This document shows positions 44,692 to 56,200 of a stretch of 64,000 bases of DNA, in pieces. Source of the DNA: Desulfurobacterium indicum (lineage in GTDB: Bacteria > Aquificota > Aquificia > Desulfurobacteriales > Desulfurobacteriaceae); assembly GCF_001968985.1 (NCBI RefSeq), contig NZ_MOEN01000001.1:1-64000 (forward strand), given 5' to 3'. Both the position numbers and the translations under genes were made by a program. The notes beneath the pieces are model-generated. The model searched no databases and was not told where the DNA came from. It saw nothing but the letters and a program-made list of their open reading frames with translations. Positions within the stretch are counted from its first letter, which is position 1. Each line of letters opens with the position of its first letter.

Positions 44692-45228
44692 TTAGTAATC
44701 TATGAGTTTCAAACGTTCTTCGGGGGTTACTATCTGTGTTATTTTTATTCCGTATTGGTCTTCTACCACGTATAGCTCGCCTTTTGCAACAAGTTTCCCA
44801 TTTACTTTTATATCAACTGGTTCGTTTATATGTCTGTCAAGTTCTACTATACTGTTAGGATGAAGATTAAGAATATCTTCCAGCTTCATTTCTGTATTGC
44901 CAACCTCCACAGAAATTTCCACCGGGATATCGGCTAAAAGCTCCATTTTTTCAAGCTCGGGACAGGCCATCTTTTCGGTTGCCTGCTGCTCTGCCAGTGC
45001 TTGAGACCAGTCAGCCATTACGTCTTCAGCAGGTGTTTCGGTAGTCGTATTTGCAGAGGCTTCGTCCCTTCCCTCTTGCTGCTCTCCTGATTCCGTCTGT
45101 TGTTGGGCAAGTGCTTGTTCCCATTGGGCAGCAAGGTCCTCTTGGGAAGGTTCACTGCTCTGCTGATTTTCTGTCGTCTGGTTCTGTTCCGTTTCCTGTT
45201 GAGGTTGGTTTTGCTTCTCTTCTGTCAT
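44692..45228 (-). CDS. fliN: Flagellar motor switch protein FliN with long Gln-rich N-terminus
   Basis: A 178-residue protein. The C-terminal SpoA domain (about 93-170) has ADIPVEISVEVGNTEMKLEDIL and KVNGKLVAKGELYVVEDQYGIKITQIV. The first 85 residues are Gln/Glu-rich and contain the short motif W-x-Q-A-L-A-x-Q twice, at Trp36 and Trp74. FliN forms the bottom of the rotor and binds the export apparatus. Start ATG 45228 lies inside fliM (77-base overlap); a TTG start at 45243 is possible. Confidence 0.9.
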   Translation of the reverse strand: MTEEKQNQPQQETEQNQTTENQQSSEPSQEDLAAQWEQALAQQQTESGEQQEGRDEASANTTTETPAEDVMADWSQALAEQQATEKMACPELEKMELLADIPVEISVEVGNTEMKLEDILNLHPNSIVELDRHINEPVDIKVNGKLVAKGELYVVEDQYGIKITQIVTPEERLKLIDY

Positions 45229-46189
45229 TTCCGTTCCTCTCAATAGCTATGTCTGTTATAAGTGCTGCATATTTATCTTTTATTTTACCCATTTTGGCTT
45301 TAAATTTGGGTCTGTCTTCAACGTAAAGAAGAATTTCGTCTCCCTTCATTACGGAAAGGGAAATTTTATCCCCAACCTGCCAGTTAATGAGTTCCTTAAC
45401 TTTAACCTTTTTCCTTTCCAGTTCAAGGTGTAAGTTGAGCTTTAGATGTTTGAGTTTTCTTATAAGTTCTCTATCCCATATTGGATCTTTTTTAGTAAAG
45501 CCTGTTTCGGAGAAGATCATATCTTTTATCGGCAAAAATAGATCCTGAGGAAAACAGAAAAAGAAAGGTGCTTCATAGCCTTCGATATCCATGTTGCATT
45601 CCACTACTATAACTTTGTCGTTAGGTGATACGATTCTTGCAAGCGAAGGGTTTAGCTCTATTGATTTCAGCTCTATTTTTACCAGGTAAAACTCTTTCCA
45701 GATACTTTCAAATGTTTCGAGAGCTATATCGACGAAATCACTAATGATTTTTGTTTCAAGTCTTGTAAAGTCTCTACCTTCTACTTTAAATGGCTTGGCA
45801 GGCCCACCGAACATAACGCTTATAATTACAAATACCAGTCGTGAATCCAGGACAAAAAGAAAATTTTCTTTTAAAGGCTTCATGCTTACTATACTGTAAC
45901 TTGAGGGAAGGGGGATTTTTGACATAAAGTTATCAAATTTTGTTATGTAAATACTGTCTTTACTTACCATAGAAATTCTTGGAACCAGTGTTCTTATCCT
46001 TTCACTAAAAATTTTGATCCAGCGTTCAAATATTAGCTCCAGGCCCGGAACATCTCCCTTTTTTATCTGTTCGAGTTCAGAAAAGTCAAAAGGTCTTATT
46101 TTCTGGGCTTCAAAACTTTCTTCCTTATCGCTTTTATCTTCCCCAAGGAGAGCATCTATCTCTTCCTGGGAGAGGAAATCTTCTGCCAC
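45152..46189 (-). CDS. fliM: Flagellar motor switch protein FliM
   Basis: A 345-residue protein. Residues 5-15, LSQEEIDALLG, are the CheY-P binding peptide. The middle domain contains FVIISVMFGGPAKPF, a GGXG-like FliG contact, and the C-terminal SpoA domain includes LINWQVGDKISL. It lies between FliG and FliN in the rotor. Its end runs into fliN, where the same DNA encodes the FliN Gln-rich stretch and a charged FliM tail. Confidence 0.92.
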   Translation of the reverse strand: MAEDFLSQEEIDALLGEDKSDKEESFEAQKIRPFDFSELEQIKKGDVPGLELIFERWIKIFSERIRTLVPRISMVSKDSIYITKFDNFMSKIPLPSSYSIVSMKPLKENFLFVLDSRLVFVIISVMFGGPAKPFKVEGRDFTRLETKIISDFVDIALETFESIWKEFYLVKIELKSIELNPSLARIVSPNDKVIVVECNMDIEGYEAPFFFCFPQDLFLPIKDMIFSETGFTKKDPIWDRELIRKLKHLKLNLHLELERKKVKVKELINWQVGDKISLSVMKGDEILLYVEDRPKFKAKMGKIKDKYAALITDIAIERNGNDRREAKPTSTGNGTEPDDRKSAEQ

Positions 46190-46198
46190 ACTGCCTCC

Positions 46199-47242
46199 TT
46201 ATACCAGTTCTTCAGAACCACCTATGTCTATTTTACCTTCAGCTGCAAGTTGTTTTATGACCATAATGATTTTCTTTCTTGCTTTTTCAACATCAGATTT
46301 TCTAACAGGTCCGAGGGCTTCCATATCTTCCATAAGCATTTGAGCGGCACGTTTTGACATGTTGGAAAGAAATTTATTAACAATCTCTTCAGGTGCACCT
46401 TTGAGAGCAAGAATGAGATCATTTTTCTCAACAGCTTTGAGAATTTCGATAATTGCACGATTGTCAAGTTTGAGAATATCTTCAAATTTAAACATTCTCT
46501 CTTCAATGGAGTCTGCCAGACTTTCATTTTCTTTCCTAATGTCTTCCAGAATTTCATTGGCAAGTTCTTTCGGCAATGCGTTGACAATTTCGGCAGCTAT
46601 ATCAACACCGCTTAGTGTCTGTTCTTTTCCGGCACCTACTGTTATGAGTTCTTCTTCTAACGCTTCTGTTACAAGTTTCAGAGTGTTGGTTGATATTTTT
46701 TCGAGGGTTGCCAGCCTCTTAATTACTTCGTCTCTAACATTCGTAACTCCTAACCGTTTAGGCAGGTATTGAATTATTTCAGCGGCTTTTTGTGGCTTTA
46801 TCTGGGATAAAACAATGGCAATTATTTGTGGATGTTCCTTTTCTATTAGTTTAGCTATGAATTTAGGATCAAGCTTTTCAAGTTCTTTAAATACCATTTT
46901 TTTGTTTTCTGAAAACATTGTGCTTTCTAACAGTTCTCTATATTTTTCGGGAGGTAGGGCTTTTTCAAGTAGCTTTCTGAGGTTATCGGGAGCGACTTTT
47001 AATGGGGCAAGCTGTGTCAATTTTCCGTAAGCCTCTTCGAGAACAAGCTTTACGAGCTCTTTGTTAACAGGTCCCAGAGAGAACATGGATTTTACAAGTT
47101 TTTCTATTTCATGCTCTTTCATCTTTTTTAGAACATTGGCTGCTTCGTCCTCAGGTAGAGAAAGTATGAGAATGGCTGCTTTTTGTGCGCCTGTAATCCT
47201 CCCTGTTGACTTTACATCTTTCTTTTCTGTGTTTTCAGCCAT
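46199..47242 (-). CDS. fliG: Flagellar motor switch protein FliG
   Basis: A 347-residue protein. It has the KEHPQIIAIVLSQIKPQKAAEII motif of the middle domain, ILSLPEDEAANVLKKM early, and the C-terminal torque helix region (FLSNMSKRAAQMLMEDMEALGPVR). It starts the fliGMN transcript. The start codon lies three bases after a short hairpin with the GGGTGG Shine-Dalgarno in its arm (plus-strand 47246-47256). Confidence 0.92.
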   Translation of the reverse strand: MAENTEKKDVKSTGRITGAQKAAILILSLPEDEAANVLKKMKEHEIEKLVKSMFSLGPVNKELVKLVLEEAYGKLTQLAPLKVAPDNLRKLLEKALPPEKYRELLESTMFSENKKMVFKELEKLDPKFIAKLIEKEHPQIIAIVLSQIKPQKAAEIIQYLPKRLGVTNVRDEVIKRLATLEKISTNTLKLVTEALEEELITVGAGKEQTLSGVDIAAEIVNALPKELANEILEDIRKENESLADSIEERMFKFEDILKLDNRAIIEILKAVEKNDLILALKGAPEEIVNKFLSNMSKRAAQMLMEDMEALGPVRKSDVEKARKKIIMVIKQLAAEGKIDIGGSEELV

Positions 47243-47380
47243 AAGCCACCCGGTGGTTGTTTTTGAAACTGCTAGAAAAATATTATAACAATTAAATCAA
47301 CGTTTGAAGAGTTTAGAAAGTGAAAAGTTTTCAATTGGTTGTATATTACAAGCATAAAAGAAATTTTGAGAGAGGTAAAG

Positions 47381-49555
47381 ATGCCGATTTTAATAAATGG
47401 TGTTACAGATGAGAAGAGGTTATACAGAGAGTTGAAAAAGATAGGATTGAGGAAACACGATATCAAAGAAGTTTTTATAGCTAATCTTTCGGCGCTTGTC
47501 TATCTGAAAGATGAATTACTTGTAAAAGCTTATGGAGACTTTGTACCTGATAAAGAAACTGAAAAAGAGATAAAGACGGTTCACAGCTATGTAGAGCGTT
47601 TTAAGCATCTTATCGATGTTGAACGACTTGCCGAAATGGAATTCCAGGAAGAGGAGATTAGAAGATTATCTGGAAGAGAAAGAGAGCTTTTAGGAAGGGC
47701 TATTCTTGATTTGAAAGGCACACGTGCCGGGATGAAATTTCATCTTCACCTTGTCAGATTTTACAGAGAAAAGCCTATTGAAACGGAGATAGGAAACGGT
47801 GATATCGTTCTGGTAAGCCGCGGTAATCCTCTCAAAAGTGATCTCCTAGGGACAGTTATAAGGGTGACGGAAAAAACAGTTACTGTTGCATTTGATAACA
47901 AACCACCTCAGTGGGTTTATAAAAAAGGTGTTAGACTTGATCTTTATGTAAACGATGTTACCTTTAAACGGATGGAGGAAAATCTGGAAGAGTTTCGTCA
48001 TGCGTTTGGTAGAAAAAGAGAGTTGAGAAATATTATTTTAGGTTTAAAGAAGCCGACACTTTCAGAAGAAGGATCTTTTGTGCCCGTTAACAAAAAGTTG
48101 AATGACTTTCAGAAATTGGCTGTTAGTCACGCATTAGGTTCTCCAGACTTTTATCTTGTTCACGGTCCCCCGGGGACGGGAAAAACAAGTACTATAACGG
48201 AGTTGATCGTTCAGCTTGTTAGAAGGAAAGAGAGAGTTTTAGCCACTGCGGATTCCAATATTGCAGCGGACAATATTCTGTTAAATTTATCAAAATATTC
48301 TGATTTAAAGCTTGTTAGAATAGGTCATCCTGCAAGAGTGCTGGAAGAGTTGGAGAAATTTTCTATTTTTGCTCTTTTTGAAGAGCATGAAAAAAGCAAA
48401 ACCATAAGAAAGGGATGGGAAAAAGTAAGAGAATTGATAGAGAAAAGGGATAAATTTCTCAAACCTGTTCCTTCGCTGAGAAGAGGTATGACAGATGAAG
48501 AGATTATTCATTTAGGAAAAAAAGGGAAATCATTCAGAGGAGTTCCTGCTAAGAAAATCCGTTCTATGGCAAATTGGCTTTTAGCCAACTATGAGATAGA
48601 TATAAGAATAAAAGCACTTAAAGAGATGGAAACACAGCTTTTCAGAGAAATCATTGCCGACGCCGATGTTGTTATATCAACCAATTCGATGGTTAAATCG
48701 GATCTACTTGAGGATTTTGAATTTGACGTTGCTGTAATAGATGAAGGGAGTCAACAGGTTGAACCATCCACTCTTATACCTATTATGAGAGCTAAAAGGT
48801 TTTATATTGCTGGTGATCACAAGCAACTCCCGCCTACTGTTACAAGTGAAGAAGCCAAAGAGCTTGAAAAGACTCTTTTTGAAAGACTGATAGATAACTA
48901 TAAAGAGCTTTCAACTATGCTTACTGTTCAGTATAGGATGAATGAAAAGATAATGAAATTTCCTTCCGAAGAGTTTTATGACGGTAAACTTGTGGCGGAT
49001 GATTCTGTTAGAAATCATACATTAAAAGATTTGATTTTAGGTAATGTGAAGATCCCGGATTCATATAAAGCTATTTTAAATCCAGAAGAAGCGTTAACCT
49101 TTGCAGACACATCACAGATAAATGCCTTTGAATTTAAGCCCTCTGGTAGTACCTCTTACGAAAATTATGAGGAAGCAAAACTTGCAGTAAATTTTGTTTT
49201 CCATCTTGTAGATATGGGGATCTCAAGGAAAGATATAGGGATAATCGCTCCTTATGCTAATCAGGTTAAGCTTATTAAAGAACTTTTACTTGAAAGGGAT
49301 TTAAAGGTTGAAGTGAACTCTGTTGATGGTTTTCAGGGAAGGGAAAAAGAGGTTATAGTCATCTCTTTTGTGCGTTCAAACGATACCGGTGAAATAGGAT
49401 TTTTAAAAGATATAAGAAGACTTAACGTTGCTATTACGAGAGCACGCAGAAAGCTTATTTGTGTCGGTAATAGTGACACTCTCTCTTCTCATGATGTTTA
49501 TAGACGTTTTATCTCTTACGTAAAAGGAGAGGGGACGTTTGTTAGTCTTAATTAA
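47381..49555 (+). CDS. SF1 helicase, IGHMBP2/Dna2-like
   Basis: A 724-residue helicase. Walker A is HGPPGTGKTSTI, motif II is AVIDEGSQQVEPS, motif III AGDHKQLPPTV, motif IV region TVQYRMNEKI, and the C-terminal VNSVDGFQGREKEV and NVAITRARRKL are motifs V and VI. The N-terminal 250 residues include a beta-barrel-like segment (DIVLVSRGNPLKSDLLGTVI). Direction and substrate (RNA or DNA) cannot be read. ATG 47381 follows GAGAGG; a TTG at 47339 is less likely. Confidence 0.88.
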   Translation: MPILINGVTDEKRLYRELKKIGLRKHDIKEVFIANLSALVYLKDELLVKAYGDFVPDKETEKEIKTVHSYVERFKHLIDVERLAEMEFQEEEIRRLSGRERELLGRAILDLKGTRAGMKFHLHLVRFYREKPIETEIGNGDIVLVSRGNPLKSDLLGTVIRVTEKTVTVAFDNKPPQWVYKKGVRLDLYVNDVTFKRMEENLEEFRHAFGRKRELRNIILGLKKPTLSEEGSFVPVNKKLNDFQKLAVSHALGSPDFYLVHGPPGTGKTSTITELIVQLVRRKERVLATADSNIAADNILLNLSKYSDLKLVRIGHPARVLEELEKFSIFALFEEHEKSKTIRKGWEKVRELIEKRDKFLKPVPSLRRGMTDEEIIHLGKKGKSFRGVPAKKIRSMANWLLANYEIDIRIKALKEMETQLFREIIADADVVISTNSMVKSDLLEDFEFDVAVIDEGSQQVEPSTLIPIMRAKRFYIAGDHKQLPPTVTSEEAKELEKTLFERLIDNYKELSTMLTVQYRMNEKIMKFPSEEFYDGKLVADDSVRNHTLKDLILGNVKIPDSYKAILNPEEALTFADTSQINAFEFKPSGSTSYENYEEAKLAVNFVFHLVDMGISRKDIGIIAPYANQVKLIKELLLERDLKVEVNSVDGFQGREKEVIVISFVRSNDTGEIGFLKDIRRLNVAITRARRKLICVGNSDTLSSHDVYRRFISYVKGEGTFVSLN

Positions 49556-49624
49556 ATAAGGTTTGTTTAAAAAGATTTTTTAATGTATTAAAATAATGGC
49601 AATTGGCATTCAGGAGAAAAATGT

Positions 49625-51385
49625 ATGAGTGTTCACGCGCTTATTTTACTTGTTTCGATTGCTGTTTTGATTTTTTTGCTTTATAGGGAAATTTTTCATC
49701 CTGCTGCCTCTTTTACTATTGTTGTTTCTTTCCTGGTAGTTGTTGGAATTTTGACACCTCATGAAGCACTATCAGGTTTCTCAAATGAACAGATTGCACT
49801 AATAGCTCTTTTGCTTGTTGTAAGTTCAATTATTAAAAACTTTCGCATAACCGGGTATATTTTTAGCAAACTTATGGATGAGAAGCTTTCGTATAGGCAG
49901 TTTTTATTTCGTTTAATGGGGACGGTTTCTTTTTTCTCGGCATTTCTAAATAACACACCTATAGTGGCTGCTTTAATTCCATATGTTTATGATTGGGGAA
50001 AGAAAAAGGGGATAGCTCCTTCTAAACTGCTTATTCCACTTTCTTATGCTGCCATCTTAGGTGGAACAGTCACTCTTATAGGCACTTCTACCAATCTTGT
50101 AGTTAATGGTCTTGTGGTTAGTGCAGGTCTTAAACCATTTAAGATTTTTGATTTTAGTTATGTAGGAATTCCTGCTGTTTTTGCCGGGATGGGTTATATG
50201 TTAATTTGGGGACACAAGTTACTTCCAGAGAGGAAGGATGCGGTATCTGCATTTCTTGAGAAAAAAAAGGAATATCTGGTTGAAACCATAGTTCCTTCAG
50301 GATCTAACATAATAGGCAAAACAGTTGAAGAAGCAAAGTTAAGAAATTTGAAAGGCCTTTTTCTTGTTGAAATCATAAGAGAGAAAGAGAGAATAACTCC
50401 CGTTTCTCCGAAAGATGTTATTAAAGAGAACGATGTTTTGATTTTTGCAGGTGAAACAGAGAAGATAATTGAGCTTGTAAATGGAGAGGCTGGATTTAAA
50501 CTTCCGCCTGTTTGCTCTTTTGGAGATGATAAAGTAGAGCTTGTTGAAGCTCTTATTCCTCAGAATTCTTCTCTCATTGGTAAAAAAGTAAAAGCGACAA
50601 ATTTTCGTGGACGTTTTGATGCGGCCATTGTAGCTGTTCACAGAAATGGAGAAAGATTAAAGGGGAAAATAGGAGACATTGTTTTAAAACCTGGTGATTT
50701 GTTACTGATTCTTGCAGGAAAAAGTTTCTGGGACAGAGTTTCTGATTCTGATGATATTTACGTTATTTCAAAAGTTAAAGAAATAATCAATATTGATCAG
50801 AAAAAAGCGTTACCGGTTCTTGTTGGATTTTTATTAGCTATTTTACTTTCTGCTCTAAAAATCGTGCCTTTATTCGAATCTCTTTTGTTGCTTATCTCAA
50901 TCTTTGTTATTTTTAAGATAGCTTCTTACAGTCAGATTAAGAAAAGTTTTGATCTTAACATTATTATAATTGCTGCTCTTTCCATTGCCATCGGTAAGGC
51001 AATGGTTAACACAGGTCTTGCCAATGCTATCGCAAATACACTTGTTCCTGTTTCAATCCCTTTTGGTATAACCGCTGCTCTTTTATTTGTTTATCTTACA
51101 ACGAACGTTTTGACCGAATTTATAACTAACCTTGCAGCGGCTTCCATAACGTTCCCTATAGCGCTATCTGTTGCTCAAAAATTGTCTGTTGATCCTAAGG
51201 CTTTTATTTTGGCTGTTGCTTTTGCGGCTTCTGCAAGTTTTTTAACTCCTATAGGATATCAAACCAACCTTTTGGTATATGGTCCTGGTAATTATCGATT
51301 TAAAGATTTCTTTAAGGTTGGATTGCCTTTATCGTTAATATACATGTTTGTTACAATTGCCGTGTTGAAATTGATGTTTTTATGA
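49625..51385 (+). CDS. SLC13/DASS-like permease with two TrkA-C domains
   Basis: A 586-residue membrane protein. N-terminal helices (about 1-200) include [21 protein letters not shown], a family ion-binding segment; two TrkA-C-like domains follow ([21 protein letters not shown] and [20 protein letters not shown]); further helices end with [21 protein letters not shown]. Its place before cysC and sat suggests sulfate or another oxyanion as substrate (inference). It follows a 70-base gap with AGGAG before the ATG. Confidence 0.82.
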   Translation: MSVHALILLVSIAVLIFLLYREIFHPAASFTIVVSFLVVVGILTPHEALSGFSNEQIALIALLLVVSSIIKNFRITGYIFSKLMDEKLSYRQFLFRLMGTVSFFSAFLNNTPIVAALIPYVYDWGKKKGIAPSKLLIPLSYAAILGGTVTLIGTSTNLVVNGLVVSAGLKPFKIFDFSYVGIPAVFAGMGYMLIWGHKLLPERKDAVSAFLEKKKEYLVETIVPSGSNIIGKTVEEAKLRNLKGLFLVEIIREKERITPVSPKDVIKENDVLIFAGETEKIIELVNGEAGFKLPPVCSFGDDKVELVEALIPQNSSLIGKKVKATNFRGRFDAAIVAVHRNGERLKGKIGDIVLKPGDLLLILAGKSFWDRVSDSDDIYVISKVKEIINIDQKKALPVLVGFLLAILLSALKIVPLFESLLLLISIFVIFKIASYSQIKKSFDLNIIIIAALSIAIGKAMVNTGLANAIANTLVPVSIPFGITAALLFVYLTTNVLTEFITNLAAASITFPIALSVAQKLSVDPKAFILAVAFAASASFLTPIGYQTNLLVYGPGNYRFKDFFKVGLPLSLIYMFVTIAVLKLMFL

Positions 51386-51404
51386 AGAAATTCTGGAGGT
51401 GGTT

Positions 51405-52016
51405 GTGACTCAACGCTTTATTATTCCTCATAAAGGGCGTATTACACGGGAAGATAGAGAGAGAATGAAGAATCATAAATCTTTTATCCTCTGGTTTACA
51501 GGACTTTCCGGGTCAGGAAAATCAACACTTTCTCATCGTGTTGAAGAAAAGCTCTATAAAATGGGTGTTCACACGTATGTTCTTGATGGTGATAATGTGA
51601 GGATGGGTTTGAATAAAGATTTAGGATTCTCTGAAGAGGATAGAAGAGAAAATATCCGTAGAATAGGAGAAGTGGCGAAGCTTTTTGTCGATGCCGGTAT
51701 AGTAGTGCTTACGGCTTTTATTTCTCCTTATAGGAAAGATAGGGATTTCGTTAGAGGATTGGTAAAAGAAGGAGATTTTATAGAAGTTTATGTTAAATGT
51801 CCTATTGAGGTTTGTGAAAGTAGAGATCCGAAAGGTCTTTATAAAAAGGCAAGAGCCGGGATAATTAAAAATTTCACAGGTATTGATGATCCTTACGAAG
51901 AGCCTTTAAATCCTGAAATAGTTGTTGAAACAGATAAAGAGTCTCTTGATGAGTGTGCAGATAAGATAATTTCCTATCTGATAGATAGAAGATTGATAAA
52001 GGGGGAAGATAGATGA
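51405..52016 (+). CDS. cysC: Adenylylsulfate kinase
   Basis: A 203-residue kinase. The P-loop is [35 protein letters not shown] is the APS-binding block and [16 protein letters not shown] the lid. It phosphorylates adenylylsulfate to PAPS. Start GTG 51405 follows GGAGG at 51395-51399; another GTG at 51399 overlaps that site. The end overlaps sat by four bases. Confidence 0.93.
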   Translation: MTQRFIIPHKGRITREDRERMKNHKSFILWFTGLSGSGKSTLSHRVEEKLYKMGVHTYVLDGDNVRMGLNKDLGFSEEDRRENIRRIGEVAKLFVDAGIVVLTAFISPYRKDRDFVRGLVKEGDFIEVYVKCPIEVCESRDPKGLYKKARAGIIKNFTGIDDPYEEPLNPEIVVETDKESLDECADKIISYLIDRRLIKGEDR

Positions 52017-53167
52017 TAGCACCACATGGAGGAGAGCTCATAAACAAACTGCCAACACCGGAAGAGAGAGAAGAGCTTTTAAAAAAAGTTGAATCTTTGC
52101 CAAAGATTGTTGCTGGAAACAGATATGTAGGTCACTGTGAGATGATAGCCATAGGAGGTTATTCTCCTCTTGAAGGTTTTATGACTAAAGAAGAGGTTGA
52201 ATCTGTCATTAAAGATGTTCACCTGCCTAACGGTCTTTTGTGGTCAATTCCTATTGTTCTTCCGGTTCCGGAGAATTTCTGGAAGAGCGTAAAACTTGGT
52301 GATGAGATAGCCATTTACGATGTTCATAATAGACCTATAGCCGTTGTGATTGTTGATGATAAATATACTCTTGACCTTGACTTTTACTGTCAAAATGTTT
52401 TTAAAACTACTGATGAGAACCATCCTGGTGTTGCTTTTATAAAGAGTGCAGGTGATAAATTTATCGGTGGTGAGATAGTAAGACTTTTAAATAGACCTGT
52501 AAGAGAAGGTATTGAGGAACATTATTATCAAGATCCTGCTGTTGTAAGAAAAATTATTGAGAATAAAGACTGGAAAAATGTTGTAGCATTTCAGACCAGG
52601 AATCCAATTCACAGGGCTCATGAATACATAATAAAATGTGCTCTTGAAACAATGGACGGTGCACTTATCCATCCTCTTGTTGGAGAGACAAAAAAGGATG
52701 ATATTCCTGCTCCTGTTAGAATGCAGTGTTACGAAGTTCTTATAGAGAATTACTTTAACAAAAGTCGTGTTCATCTTTCCGTTCTTCCGGCGCCTATGCA
52801 CTATGCAGGTCCGAGAGAGGCGGTTCATCATATGCTTATGAGAAAAAATTACGGATGCACACACATGATAATTGGTAGAGATCATGCTGGAGTAGGTGAT
52901 TATTACGGAACGTATGAGGCGCAAGAGTTTGTTGAGCAGTTCGTGGATGAGCTTGGAATTAAGCCTTTGAAATTTGAACATGCTTTTTACTGTGTTAAGT
53001 GTGAAAATATGGCAACTGCGAAAACATGTCCTCATGGGAAAGAAGACCATATTCATTTAAGCGGGACAAAGGTAAGAGCTATGCTCAGAGAAGGAAGGAA
53101 ACCTCCTAAACAGTTTTCAAGGCCTGAAGTTGCTGAGATTCTTATAAAATGGGCAACAAAAGCTTAA
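52013..53167 (+). CDS. sat: Sulfate adenylyltransferase
   Basis: A 384-residue ATP sulfurylase. [13 protein letters not shown] contains the Hxx[13 protein letters not shown] is another conserved block, and [16 protein letters not shown] with [14 protein letters not shown] is the zinc-binding C-terminal region of the archaeal/bacterial Sat type. Unlike the Aquifex Sat-CysC fusion it is a single-function protein beside cysC. With CysC it activates sulfate; no PAPS reductase or AprAB is adjacent. Confidence 0.94.
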   Translation: MIAPHGGELINKLPTPEEREELLKKVESLPKIVAGNRYVGHCEMIAIGGYSPLEGFMTKEEVESVIKDVHLPNGLLWSIPIVLPVPENFWKSVKLGDEIAIYDVHNRPIAVVIVDDKYTLDLDFYCQNVFKTTDENHPGVAFIKSAGDKFIGGEIVRLLNRPVREGIEEHYYQDPAVVRKIIENKDWKNVVAFQTRNPIHRAHEYIIKCALETMDGALIHPLVGETKKDDIPAPVRMQCYEVLIENYFNKSRVHLSVLPAPMHYAGPREAVHHMLMRKNYGCTHMIIGRDHAGVGDYYGTYEAQEFVEQFVDELGIKPLKFEHAFYCVKCENMATAKTCPHGKEDHIHLSGTKVRAMLREGRKPPKQFSRPEVAEILIKWATKA

Positions 53168-53193
53168 AAGGTTTATAAAGTTTTTAATTAGAT

Positions 53194-53223
53194 TGAAGGC
53201 GGCTTTAAAGCCGCCTTTTTTTA
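53194..53223 (+). terminator. Terminator after sat
   Basis: AAGGCGGCTTTAAAGCCGCCTT forms a perfect stem followed by a long T-run. A TATAAT at 53222-53227 follows at once and may serve reverse gyrase. Confidence 0.9.
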
Positions 53224-53255
53224 TAATAAGGTAATGCCTTTTAAGGGAGGTTACT

Positions 53256-56200
53256 GTGAAAACGGCTATTTTCCGTAATCTTTGTCCTAACTGTAGAGGT
53301 GATGAAGGGAGCGATAGATTAGATAAAGGGCTTCCCTGCGAAAAATGCCTTCCGGAATTTGATTGTTCTATGTCTCAGAAAGATATATGTAAAATTTTAA
53401 AAGAGAGAAGAAAACTAAGCCACTACAAGAATATATGCGACGTAATTGGTTTTGTTAATGAATTTTCACAGTTTTTCAGAGAGAAAACAGGTTTTATTCC
53501 ATGGTCTCTTCAACTTACATGGGCTAAAAGGGTTGCCCTTAAGCGTTCATTTTCTTTGATAGCTCCTACCGGTATAGGGAAAACAACATGGGGAATGGTA
53601 ACCTCATCTTTCTTAAAAGGAAAATCCTACATTGTTGTTCCTACACGTATTCTGGTTCAGCAGGTTTATGAGAAACTTACAAAATTAACCGATAGAGAGG
53701 TTCTGGCTTATACAGGTAAAAAATCAGAAAAAGAAAGGATATTTTCGGGTGATTTTGAAATTTTAGTAACAACTACCAACTTTCTATACAAAAACTGGAA
53801 TAAAATTCCTGTAGATTTTGAATTTATTTTTGTTGATGATGTAGATTCTGTATTAAAAAGCGGAAGAAATATAGATAAGATTTTAAAACTTGTCGGATTT
53901 GACGATGATGCCTTATCTATTGCCATAGAAATTATTGATATTAAACAAAAGCTTGCAAAGGTTTCTTCGGAAAAATCTAAACAATTTTTTTTAAAGAGGT
54001 TGAATTATCTAGAGAAAAAGTTAACAGTTTTTAAACAAAACATTAAAACTGTTCTGGTAGTTTCTTCAGCCACAGCTGCTCCTCGTTCTAAAAAGATAAA
54101 ACTTTTTAGAGAACTTTTGGATTTTGAAGTAGGAAAGACAGGAACCTCTCTTAGAAATGTTGAAGATGTCGCAGTTTTTCCGGAAAAGGGACTTTTAGAA
54201 GAAAGTTTGGGACTTATTAAAATGTTTGGTAGAGGCGTTTTTGTTTTTGTTTCCGAAGCTTACGGTAAAGACTATGTAGATAAAGTTGTTTCATTTTTAA
54301 ACAGTAAAGGTATTGTTTCCGTATCTTATGAAGATTTTTCAGTTGACAAATTCGATGAATTTAGAAAAGGGCAGATAGAAGCGGTTGTTGGTATCGCAAG
54401 TTACAGGAATCCTCTTGCCAGGGGTATTGATATTCCGGATGCTGTTAGATATGTTGTTTTTATAGGTGTTCCTCGTATGAAGTTTCCGTTTGAAGTTTCT
54501 CTTTCCCCCTCCCGTTTATTTACTTTTATTCTGGTGTGTCGAGAGTTTCTGGAGCAGGATAAGGTAGCCGCTTATTTACCATTTTTAAGAAGGTATCTAA
54601 CCTTAACAGAGGATAAACTTGATAGTTATCCACCTGTTAAAGAAAAGATTGAGGAAATTGCCCGATATTTGAGAGAAAATCTTTCCGATGAAAGTTTTAT
54701 TGATAAAATTAAAAAAAGTGATTCTGTATTTTTGGAAGAAGAAAACGGAAAATTCTTTATCGTTGTCGGTGACTCTACCGGGTATATCCAGGCTTCTGGT
54801 AGAGCATCGAGAATGTTTGCTGGAGGGCTTACAAAAGGTGTTTCTTTTCTTCTTGTTGATAATCTGAAAGCTTTTAACTCTTTGAGGAAGAGGTTGCTCC
54901 TTTATCTTGAAGATATCAACTTCAAAGTTTTTGATAACGAATTGGGCAGGGAAGTTGCCAGAAAAAAAGGCTTTGAAATTATAACTATTGACGAACTTGA
55001 CGAGATTTTTAAGCAAGTAGACAAGGATAGAGAAAGAGTTAAAGCTATTTTTGAAGGAAAGATTAGAGTAGAAACTGGAGAACTGGTTAAGCCTACACTG
55101 GTAGTTGTTGAATCTCCTCACAAAGCAAAAACGATAGCCTCTTTTTTTGGAAATCCAACGAGAAGAAGAGTTGGAATTATAGACGCTTATGAGGTTAATA
55201 CAGGTGATATGCTTTTCATTATTACTGCGTCAAAAGGTCATGTTTTTGATTTGACTATAAAAGATGGTGTGTGGGGAGTCATTCCGGAGGACGGGTTTTT
55301 TGTTCCTGTTTACGGGACAATAAAAAAGTGTTCCCGCTGTGGTTACCAGGGAATTGAAACTTTTTGTCCCAGATGTGGAAAGCCTATGGATGTTGATAAG
55401 ATGGAAATTATTTCTGCTTTACGATTGCTTTCTCTTGAAGTAGATGAAATTTTTGTGGCTTCTGATCCGGATACTGAAGGAGAAAAGATAGGTTGGGATA
55501 TAGCTCTTTCTTTAAAGCCTTATCAAAGGAATATAAAGCGGGCTGAGTTTCACGAGATTACAAGAAAGGCTTTTAGAGAAGCAGTGTCTAATCCGAGGAT
55601 GATTGATGAAAATCTTGTTAAAGCACAAATAGTAAGAAGAATAGCCGATAGATGGGTTGGTTTTTCCCTCAGTCAAAATTTGCAGAAATATTTCGGTAAA
55701 AAATGGTTGTCGGCAGGAAGGGTTCAGACGCCTGTTTTAGGATGGGTTATAGAAAGAGAAGAAGAAAGTAAAAAAAAGAAAACGATCCTTGAAATTTATA
55801 CTGATGAAAGTGTCCTTGAGTTTTTCGTTGATAGTGCAGATGAAAAAATAAAAGATTTAAAGCTTCAATATAAAGTTCTTGAAAAGGAAATTGCTGATAG
55901 GGTTCCTCCTCCTCCGTTTAACACAGGAGAAATGATAAAGACTGCTTCTTTCGAACTTGGCTTTTCTGCAGAAAAAGTTATGTCACTTGCTCAAGAACTA
56001 TTTGAGAGCGGTTTTATAACTTATCACAGAACAGATTCCATTAGAGTATCTTCGGCTGGTATTTTGGTTGCTAGAGAGTTTATTCTTGAAAGGTTCGGTG
56101 AAGAATTTTTTAAGCCGAGAAAGTGGGGTGAAGGCGGAGCTCATGAATGTATAAGACCTGTTAGATCGATGTCAGCAGATACTCTTAGAGCTTCTATTTC

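Noticed and set aside
52487-53056. 189-residue minus-strand frame opposite sat
   Set aside because: Sat is unambiguous on the other strand; this frame is rich in rare residues and has no start signal.
53222-53227. TATAAT as a firm reverse gyrase promoter
   Set aside because: The hexamer is right after the terminator T-run and the -35 position falls in the terminator stem without a match, so it is only mentioned.
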